Below, in pieces: positions 7,870 through 12,930 of a stretch of DNA of 12,930 bases. The DNA is from JBCBAP01 sp038532435 (GTDB lineage: Bacteria > Pseudomonadota > Alphaproteobacteria > Rhodobacterales > Rhodobacteraceae). The notes beneath the pieces were generated by a model. That model was not told where the DNA came from. It saw only the letters and a program-made list of their open reading frames with translations, and did no database searches. The stretch is from positions 1 to 12,930 of the forward strand of contig JBCBAP010000083.1 of the NCBI GenBank assembly GCA_038532435.1, in the 5' to 3' direction. Both the position numbers and the translations under genes were made by a program. How positions within the stretch are numbered: the stretch's first letter is position 1; each line of letters begins with the position of its first letter.

Positions 7870-8874
7870 ATGCCCCACCCAGCAGCGCCGTTTCCCATGA
7901 CACGTCCCCGCCGGCTGCGGCGGGAGGACTGGATGCGCCGCCTGGTGCAGGAAACGCGCCTGTCCGTGGACGACCTGATCTGGCCCATCTTCGTCCGCGA
8001 CGGGGATGGCGTGCGGGAGCCTATCGCCTCCATGCCTGGGGTCGACCGGCTGAGCATCGATCTGGTGGTGGAGGCTGCAAACGATGCGGCGGGGCTCGGC
8101 ATCCCCTGCGTTGCCCTCTTTCCCTACACCGATCCGTCGAAGAAGACACCGGATGCGGAGGAGGCGTGGAACCCGGACAACCTCGTCAACACTGCGACCC
8201 GCGCGGTCAAGGCGGCGGTGCCCGACATCGGGGTGATGCTGGATGTGGCCCTCGACCCTTACAACTCCGACGGCCATGACGGGTTCGTCCGGGACGGGGT
8301 CATCGTGAACGATGAGACGCTCATGGCGCTCGAACGGCAGGCGCTTGCCCAGGCGGAGGCCGGGGCGGACATCCTCGGCCCCTCGGACATGATGGACGGG
8401 CGCATCGGCATCATCCGTCAGGCGCTCGAGGCGCACGACTTTCCCGATGTCACGATCATGAGCTATGCCGCGAAGTATGCCTCCGCCTTCTACGGCCCGT
8501 TCCGGGACGCGGTAGGCGCGACCGGAGCCCTCAAGGGCGACAAGAAAACCTATCAGATGGATCCCTCCAACTCCGACGAGGCTTTGCGCGAGGTCGCCAT
8601 CGACCTCTCGGAAGGGGCTGACATGGTGATGGTGAAGCCCGGCATGCCTTACCTCGACATCTGCACCCGGGTGAAACGCGAATTCGGCGTGCCGACCTAT
8701 GCTTACCAGGTGAGCGGGGAGTACGCGATGATCGTTGCAGCGGGGGCAAACGGCTGGATCGATCACGAAAAAGCTATGATGGAAAGCCTCGCAGCGTTCA
8801 AACGCGCTGGTTGCGACGGAATCCTTTCCTATTTTTCTAAGGACGTTGCTGAGATCCTGAACGCGGAGGGCTAG
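7870..8874 (+). CDS. hemB: Delta-aminolevulinic acid dehydratase (porphobilinogen synthase)
   Basis: HemB joins two 5-aminolevulinate molecules into porphobilinogen, the second committed step of haem, sirohaem, cobalamin and bacteriochlorophyll synthesis in the cytosol. At 334 residues it has the family's normal length. The Schiff-base lysines are K202 (SYAAKYAS) and K256 (MVMVKPGMPY). The metal site region reads DVALDPYNSDGHDG (125-138): Asp and Ala replace the cysteines of zinc enzymes, so this is the magnesium-dependent type usual in alphaproteobacteria and Pseudomonas. The N-terminal arm (RPRRLRREDWMRRLVQE) needed for the octamer is present. The ATG at 7870 has AGGAAGG about 6 bases upstream; an in-frame ATG at 7897 is less likely. 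The sugar dehydrogenase gene starts 28 bases later and may share its transcript. Confidence 0.97.
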   Translation: MPHPAAPFPMTRPRRLRREDWMRRLVQETRLSVDDLIWPIFVRDGDGVREPIASMPGVDRLSIDLVVEAANDAAGLGIPCVALFPYTDPSKKTPDAEEAWNPDNLVNTATRAVKAAVPDIGVMLDVALDPYNSDGHDGFVRDGVIVNDETLMALERQALAQAEAGADILGPSDMMDGRIGIIRQALEAHDFPDVTIMSYAAKYASAFYGPFRDAVGATGALKGDKKTYQMDPSNSDEALREVAIDLSEGADMVMVKPGMPYLDICTRVKREFGVPTYAYQVSGEYAMIVAAGANGWIDHEKAMMESLAAFKRAGCDGILSYFSKDVAEILNAEG

Positions 8875-8895
8875 GACCTCCGCCCGTGAGCGGAG
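8863..8895 (+). promoter_or_regulatory. Two mutually exclusive hairpins at the hemB / dehydrogenase junction
   Basis: CCTCCGC (8877-8883) can pair perfectly with GCGGAGG (8863-8869), forming a 7-base stem whose loop holds the hemB stop codon. Its CTCCGC part (8878-8883) can instead pair with GCGGAG (8890-8895), which contains the ribosome site GGAG of the next gene. The two stems cannot coexist, so ribosomes finishing hemB could affect access to the next start. The pairing is seen; the regulation is inferred. With no T-run, it is unlikely to be a simple terminator. Confidence 0.4.
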
Positions 8896-8902
8896 CCCTG
8901 CC

Positions 8903-10009
8903 ATGCGCCTGACGATCCTCGCCCTGACCACCCTGCTTGCCCTGCCAGCCACGGCGGCTGAGTTTCAGACTTCCGCCGGTCCTGTCGAGGTCACTCGGAT
9001 CGGGCCGGAGTTCGAGTTTCCCTGGGCCGTCGCCTTCCTGCCCAGCGGCGACATGCTGGTGACCGAGCGGAGCGGCAGGCTCTATCTGATGTCCCCCGAG
9101 GGGGATCGCCGTAGGGTCACGGGAGTGCCGCGGGTGTGGGCAGAGAACCAGGGAGGGTTGCTGGATGTGGCCATCTCCCCGGATTTCGAGCGCAGCAACA
9201 GGATCTACCTGACCTATGCGAAATCCGCGGGCCTCGGCGCCGCCCAGACCGCAGTCTGGGCCGGGACGCTCAACGTGATCGGCGCCTCGCTCAACGACGG
9301 GCAGGATATCTTCCTCCAGCAGCCCGCGCTGAATGGCGGGCGGCACTTCGGCTCCCGCATCGCGTTCGCGCCCAACGGCGATCTCTTCGTCACGCTGGGG
9401 GACCGGGGCAGCTCGGATCAGGTGCAGGACATGGGCAACCATATCGGGAAGGTTGTCCGGCTCCGTCCGGATGGACGGCCGAGCCCGGAGAACCCCATCG
9501 TCCCCAACGGGTTCCGCCCGGAGATCTGGAGCATGGGGCACCGCAATCCACAGGGCGCCGCCATCCGACCTTCTGATGGCACGCTCTGGACTGTCGAGCA
9601 CGGCGCACGCGGCGGTGATGAGATCAACCGGCCGGAGGCTGGACGGAACTACGGCTGGCCCGTCATCTCCTACGGCCGCCACTATTCGGGCGGGCGCATC
9701 GGCGAGGGAACCGAGAAGGAGGGTATGGAGCAGCCCGAGTATTACTGGGACCCTTCCATCGCCCCGTCGGGCCTCGCCTTCCACCTCGGGCGGTCCTTCC
9801 CGGAATGGTACGGCGATCTGTTTGTCGGGGCACTGAGGGATCAGAAGATTGTGAGGCTCGACATCTCCGGCGAGGAGATCGTGGACAGCGAAACGCTGTT
9901 TGAGGGCGCCTTCGGACGCATCCGCGATGTCCGCTCCGGGCCCGACGGCAACCTCTGGTTTGTCACCGACGAGCCCGACGGCGGTGTCTACACGGTCACG
10001 CCCCTATAG
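8903..10009 (+). CDS. Secreted PQQ-dependent aldose/sorbosone dehydrogenase (YliI/Asd-like)
   Basis: A beta-propeller of the soluble glucose/sorbosone dehydrogenase family, 368 residues, which oxidises aldoses with PQQ in the periplasm. A signal peptide covers about residues 1-19 (cleavage after ATAA, before EFQT). Family motifs are WAVAFLPSGDMLVTER (41-56), NQGGLLDVAISPDF (82-95), GGRHFGSRIAF with the likely catalytic His148, TLGDRG (164-169), GHRNPQG (212-218), EHGARGGDEIN (232-242) and NYGWP (249-253). The start at 8903 has GGAG 7 bases ahead and begins the signal peptide. It lies 28 bases after hemB. No PQQ synthesis genes are in view, so cofactor supply cannot be judged; some family members bind PQQ poorly. 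The last 22 bases overlap the convergent M48-like gene. Confidence 0.9.
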   Translation: MRLTILALTTLLALPATAAEFQTSAGPVEVTRIGPEFEFPWAVAFLPSGDMLVTERSGRLYLMSPEGDRRRVTGVPRVWAENQGGLLDVAISPDFERSNRIYLTYAKSAGLGAAQTAVWAGTLNVIGASLNDGQDIFLQQPALNGGRHFGSRIAFAPNGDLFVTLGDRGSSDQVQDMGNHIGKVVRLRPDGRPSPENPIVPNGFRPEIWSMGHRNPQGAAIRPSDGTLWTVEHGARGGDEINRPEAGRNYGWPVISYGRHYSGGRIGEGTEKEGMEQPEYYWDPSIAPSGLAFHLGRSFPEWYGDLFVGALRDQKIVRLDISGEEIVDSETLFEGAFGRIRDVRSGPDGNLWFVTDEPDGGVYTVTPL

Positions 10010-10887
10010 CCTTCCGAACCTGCATGATCGGCAGGCCGGACGACCACCGGTTCGCGCGGATCGATGCTCGCCAGCCACGGCTCTGTCTTCTCCGGATAGG
10101 CCTCGAGCCCGAAGGCGATCAGCTCATCCACACGTTTCGTTGCGTGGGGGAACCGGGACAGCGCCCGCGTCAGCCAGTCGAAGAAGCCCTGCCCCGCCTC
10201 GACCCGCTGTTGAGTGAACGAGGCGAGGTTCACCTGGCTCGCGACTTCCGAGCCCACGACGGACTTGATCAGCGCACGCACCGCGGTCGCCGTATCGCCC
10301 CCGATGAAATAGAGGCCGAGACGGTCGCCGCTCAACTGCACCGCCCGTTCATAGGGAAAGAGAAGGACGTTCAGGATCGCGAGCCGCTGTATCCCGTTCA
10401 GCAGCACCTGAAACCACATGAAGCGATAGTGTCGCGCCGCGAGCGCCCCAACGAACCGGCCCACGATAAACCGCGTCTCGTCCGGGTTGTTCATCGGTTT
10501 CAGCAGATCCGAGTTGATCAGCAGGTATTTGCGCCGCAACAGCGGAAGGACGGCCGCGTTGTAGGATCCGTCCTCAACGACATAGGCCTCCACCCGCTCC
10601 GGATAGGTGAACAGATCCTTCGCCTCCTGGATTGCATGCCACACATGGGGAAAGGACTCTTCCGTCACCTTCACCGTGTTGTTCACGTACCACGCCATGA
10701 ACAGGCGCAGGGAAAACCAGGACATAAACAGCACAAAGGGCACGATGATCAGGGCGATGCCGAACGTCGCCATGACGATGATTGCAAGGATGATGGCAAC
10801 CGGCACAAGAACGCAAAGTGTAATCAGGAACCGCGAGCCCTCGGACGGATGACGGATCGCTGCAAGATCAGGTTTTTCTTCGGACAT
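9988..10887 (-). CDS. Membrane-anchored M48-like pseudo-peptidase
   Basis: Protein of 299 residues. A hydrophobic hairpin (about 20-42 and 43-66) anchors it in the membrane. The following domain keeps the M48 layout: AYVVEDGSYNAAVLPLLRRKYLLINSDLL (101-129) matches the strand region before the zinc site, but the place of HELGHxxxxH reads GRFVGALAARH (143-153). The first two His ligands and the catalytic Glu are Arg, Ala and Phe. The second metal motif, usually E-F-x-A-D-R, reads QLSGDRLGL (184-192) with Gln for the ligand Glu. All zinc chemistry is therefore lost and the protein is probably a binding or scaffold protein. The start at 10887 is preferred over 10962 because GGAG lies about 8 bases upstream. 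Its 3' end overlaps the dehydrogenase gene by 22 bases. The function is unknown. Confidence 0.75.
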   Translation of the reverse strand: MSEEKPDLAAIRHPSEGSRFLITLCVLVPVAIILAIIVMATFGIALIIVPFVLFMSWFSLRLFMAWYVNNTVKVTEESFPHVWHAIQEAKDLFTYPERVEAYVVEDGSYNAAVLPLLRRKYLLINSDLLKPMNNPDETRFIVGRFVGALAARHYRFMWFQVLLNGIQRLAILNVLLFPYERAVQLSGDRLGLYFIGGDTATAVRALIKSVVGSEVASQVNLASFTQQRVEAGQGFFDWLTRALSRFPHATKRVDELIAFGLEAYPEKTEPWLASIDPREPVVVRPADHAGSEGYRGVTV

Positions 10888-10960
10888 TTCACAACTCCAG
10901 GCAAAAAGACTTACGTGGGACTTCCGAATTGCCCCAAGTTTACCAGAAGTTGTGATCGCC

Positions 10961-10982
10961 AACCGCTCTCTTTCGAGCGGTT
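10961..10982 (-). terminator. Perfect 8-base hairpin after the DUF2237 gene
   Basis: AACCGCTC and GAGCGGTT pair perfectly around a six-base loop, beginning at the last base of the DUF2237 stop codon. There is no T-run after it, so it may be a Rho-assisted end or a 3' stabilising structure that separates this gene from the M48-like gene downstream. Confidence 0.5.
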
Positions 10983-11386
10983 CAGTTGAGGTCGACCGCG
11001 TGGGACTTCAGATCGTCGAGCGAACAGACCTCAAGCGCCCGTTGATGGGTGGCGCGGAGCGCGACCTTCGGCGCCTTGCCCGCCTCGAACGCTTCCCGCC
11101 AGCGCGCCGCGCACAGGCACCAGCGATCCCCGTCCTTGAGACCGACAAAGCCGAACTCGGGCCGCGGGGTGCTCAGGTCGTTTCCGCGGCTCTTGGAAAA
11201 TTGCAGAAACGTCTCCGTCACCACGGCGCACACCGTGTGGGAGCCTCCGTCCATCTCGCACGTGTCACAAGATCCGTTGCGAAAGAAGCCGGTGACCGGA
11301 TCCATGGAACAGCTTTGCAGCGGCTCCCCGAACACATTCACGGACGGATCGACCTCAACGAGTTGTGACACGGGCGCCTCCAACAT
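10982..11386 (-). CDS. DUF2237 family protein
   Basis: A 134-residue protein matching DUF2237 (Pfam family of unknown function) along its length: NVFGEPLQSCSMDPVTGFFR, then HTVCAVVTETFLQFS, GNDLSTPRPEFGFVGLKDGD, RWCLCAARWREAFEAGKAP and ATHQRALE. Cysteines at 26, 40, 43, 53, 90 and 92 sit in conserved segments and could bind a metal or form disulfides, but this is a guess. It lacks a signal peptide, so it is probably cytosolic. The start is unclear. The ATG at 11386 fits the family length but has no good ribosome site; in-frame TTG codons at 11398 (AGGGG about 8 bases before) and 11422 are alternatives. The strongest ribosome site nearby leads to an ATG in another frame (see findings). It is divergent from the SYLF gene. 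Confidence 0.85.
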   Translation of the reverse strand: MLEAPVSQLVEVDPSVNVFGEPLQSCSMDPVTGFFRNGSCDTCEMDGGSHTVCAVVTETFLQFSKSRGNDLSTPRPEFGFVGLKDGDRWCLCAARWREAFEAGKAPKVALRATHQRALEVCSLDDLKSHAVDLN

Positions 11387-11463
11387 GTCCGAATGCAACA
11401 GCGCATCCCCTGTTCCCTCCAATATGACTCGGGCATACTTAGAGGCAAGACAAGGACGGGCTG

Positions 11464-12021
11464 ATGGGGAGCGCCATGCAACTGAGTCGTCGAATGATCA
11501 TGCTCGCAGGCGGGGCCGCCACTCTGGCCCCAGCCACCGCCAGCGCCGCCGACCGCGAAGAGATCGACGCGGCAGTCGATCGGTCGCTCAAGCTGCTCTT
11601 CACCATCCGGCCGGAGACCGAAGGGCTGTTTAAGGATGCGAAGGGCGTTCTCGTGATGCCCAGCATCACCAAGGCCGGTGTCTTCGTCGGGGGATCCTAT
11701 GGCGAGGGGGCGTTGATGATCGGGGAGGCGAAGGTTGCCTACTATTCGGTGACCGCGGCCTCCTTCGGCATCCAGGTTGGCGCGCAGATAACCCGGCAGG
11801 CGCTCTTTTTCATGACTGAGGAGGCTCTGCGCGGCTTCCGCACCTCCTCCGGCTGGAGCATTGGAGCGGAGGTCGAGGCTGCCGGGGATGGCCGGGGGGC
11901 GACCTACGAGGCGGGAAGCGCCACCTTCAACAAGCCGATCATTTCCTACACGTGGGGCCAGGACGGCGCGATGATCGGGGCGACCATCGAAGGGGCAAAG
12001 TACACCCGGATCAGCCGCTGA
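11464..12021 (+). CDS. SYLF/YSC84-domain lipid-binding-type protein with Tat-like signal
   Basis: Protein of 185 residues. The start MGSAMQLSRRMIMLAGGAAT carries a twin-arginine motif (SRR, 8-10) and a cleavage site near ATASA|AD (28/29), so it is probably exported folded by Tat. The mature part is a SYLF (Ysc84/DUF500) domain: a helix region to about 55, then AKGVLVMPSITKAGVFVGGSYGEG (near 59-82) and a beta-rich end (YYSVTAASFGIQVGAQ, ITRQALFFMTEEAL). Eukaryotic SYLF proteins bind phosphoinositides; bacterial roles are poorly known. The ATG at 11464 has AAGGA 7 bases ahead; the ATG at 11476 (GGGAG just before) is also usable and keeps the twin Arg. Its 3' end overlaps rpe by 11 bases. Confidence 0.85.
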   Translation: MGSAMQLSRRMIMLAGGAATLAPATASAADREEIDAAVDRSLKLLFTIRPETEGLFKDAKGVLVMPSITKAGVFVGGSYGEGALMIGEAKVAYYSVTAASFGIQVGAQITRQALFFMTEEALRGFRTSSGWSIGAEVEAAGDGRGATYEAGSATFNKPIISYTWGQDGAMIGATIEGAKYTRISR

Positions 12022-12706
12022 CGGCTGCCTCCGCCGCCGCGCGGATCGCGCGGATGTTCGCCCCATAGGGTGCCGGATCGGTGACGGATCCGCCTTTGAA
12101 GACGGCAGAGCCCGCGACGAGAACATCCGCCCCCGCCGCAGTCACCAGCGGCGCGGTCTCCGGTGTCACGCCGCCATCGATCTCGATGTGGATCGGGCGG
12201 TCGCCGACCATCTCCCGCAGGGTGCGCACCTTCTCGATCTGGCTGTCGATGAAGCTCTGTCCGCCGAAGCCAGGATTGACCGTCATCACGCAGATGAGGT
12301 CGATCCGGTCGAGCACGTAGGCAATCGCATCCGCCGGTGTGGCCGGGTTCAGCGCCACACCCGCCTTGCACCCCAGCGTCCGGATGGCCTGCAGCGACCG
12401 ATGCAGGTGCGGTCCCGCCTCCGCATGGACGGTCAGCACATCCGCGCCAGCCTTGGCGAAGGCCTCGAGGTATGGATCGGCGGGCGAGATCATCAGGTGC
12501 ACGTCCATCACCCCCGCGATGTGAGGGCGGATGGCGGCGCAGGTGGCCGGGCCGAACGTGATGTTGGGTACGAAATGCCCGTCCATCACATCCACATGGA
12601 TCCAGTCCGCACCTTGCCCCTCGACGGCAGCACATTCCGCGCCGAAGTTGGCAAAATCCGCGGCAAGGATCGACGGCGCGATCTTGATGGAACGGTCAAA
12701 CGACAT
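12011..12706 (-). CDS. rpe: Ribulose-phosphate 3-epimerase
   Basis: Rpe interconverts ribulose 5-phosphate and xylulose 5-phosphate in the pentose phosphate pathway and Calvin cycle. The 231-residue TIM barrel shows APSILAADF (10-18), the metal and catalytic motif HVDVMDGHFVPN (His37, Asp39), DVHLM (His70), MTVNPGFGGQ (141-150), and EIDGGV with the catalytic Asp177, followed by the phosphate loop LVAGSAVF (196-203). The ATG at 12706 is chosen over 12721 because GGAGG lies 6 bases before it. It converges with the SYLF gene, the stops overlapping by 11 bases. No Calvin-cycle genes are visible, so the general pentose phosphate role is the safer one. Confidence 0.96.
   Translation of the reverse strand: MSFDRSIKIAPSILAADFANFGAECAAVEGQGADWIHVDVMDGHFVPNITFGPATCAAIRPHIAGVMDVHLMISPADPYLEAFAKAGADVLTVHAEAGPHLHRSLQAIRTLGCKAGVALNPATPADAIAYVLDRIDLICVMTVNPGFGGQSFIDSQIEKVRTLREMVGDRPIHIEIDGGVTPETAPLVTAAGADVLVAGSAVFKGGSVTDPAPYGANIRAIRAAAEAAVSG
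12012..12027. terminator. 6-base hairpin in the SYLF/rpe tail overlap
   Basis: CAGCCG-CTGA-CGGCTG forms a perfect 6-base stem across both stop codons. It could help end transcription in both directions, but there is no T-run and part of it is coding. Confidence 0.3.
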
Positions 12707-12778
12707 CCGGGGCCTCCACATCGTGCGGCCCCGGAGTATGCGTTCGCAGCAGGGAGGGCAAGGCCTCCGGAGTCGTTC

Positions 12779-12930
12779 CTAACCCCGCGCCCGGCGGCGC
12801 AGACCGTGCGGGCGCTGCTGGCCCGTCGAGGATCGGACGGCCCGTTCGTCTTCGGCGGCGCGCGGGAGGTGAGCGAGGCCCGGCTCTACAAACGTTGGGA
12901 GCGGATCAGGCGGAGCGCGCGGCTCAAGGG
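12779..12930 (+). pseudogene. Fragment resembling a tyrosine recombinase/integrase (5' part missing, 3' cut by window edge)
   Basis: The frame starting at CTA (12779) is open to the edge and reads LTPRPAAQTVRALLARRG, then SDGPFVFGGAREVSEARLY and KRWERIRRSARLKG. This matches, from memory of the family, the part of phage-type integrases between the catalytic Lys hairpin and the HxLRH box, where P-L-(S/T) then VFxG then a W-x-R-I-R-x-x-A-x-L helix is usual. No start codon or N-terminal domain precedes it; within 73 bases lies the rpe start. The frame is technically open to 12722, but that part looks unrelated. So it seems a 5'-truncated remnant, perhaps from a past insertion beside rpe. The catalytic boxes lie outside what is visible, so confidence is limited. 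Confidence 0.45.

Noticed and set aside
7810..8952. Minus-strand frame of 380 codons opposite hemB
   Set aside because: It is the mirror of the hemB coding sequence; the plus strand carries full HemB motifs.

Overview
The window reads as ordinary chromosome of a high-GC alphaproteobacterium, most likely a Rhodobacterales (Roseobacter/Rhodobacter-type) species. Pointers are the GC-rich codon use, a large Mfd preceded by the small membrane protein that Rhodobacterales genomes often label 'component of SufBCD complex', an Mg-type HemB without the zinc cysteines, and tight gene packing. No stretch over about 300 bases lacks a gene. No tRNA, rRNA, CRISPR array or intact mobile element was seen.

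Left part (1-3673): an XRE-type regulator with a cupin sensor domain (minus strand, cut by the window edge) is divergent, across only 44 bases, from an acyl-CoA ligase gene. The ligase stop overlaps the start of a FrnE/DsbA-like thiol oxidoreductase gene (ATGA). The gap between regulator and ligase holds a nine-base direct repeat. A MipA/OmpV-type outer-membrane protein follows on the plus strand.

Centre (3697-8874): mfd (transcription-repair coupling factor) lies on the minus strand behind a 171-residue membrane protein, probably as one transcription unit. hemB (porphobilinogen synthase) diverges from this pair.

Right part (8903-12930): a secreted PQQ-type aldose dehydrogenase gene follows hemB closely, and the junction can form two mutually exclusive hairpins. 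Its 3' end overlaps, tail to tail, a membrane-anchored M48-like protein that has lost every zinc ligand and the catalytic Glu (a pseudo-peptidase). Then come a DUF2237 protein, a SYLF/YSC84 lipid-binding-type protein with a Tat-like signal, and rpe (ribulose-phosphate 3-epimerase). The last ~150 bases encode what looks like part of a tyrosine recombinase whose start is missing.

Most of this is housekeeping: DNA repair, haem synthesis and the pentose phosphate/Calvin epimerase. The items most worth a second look are the regulator-ligase-oxidoreductase module, the M48 pseudo-peptidase, the hemB/dehydrogenase junction hairpins and the recombinase fragment. I found no convincing evidence for a wholly new defence or mobile system.
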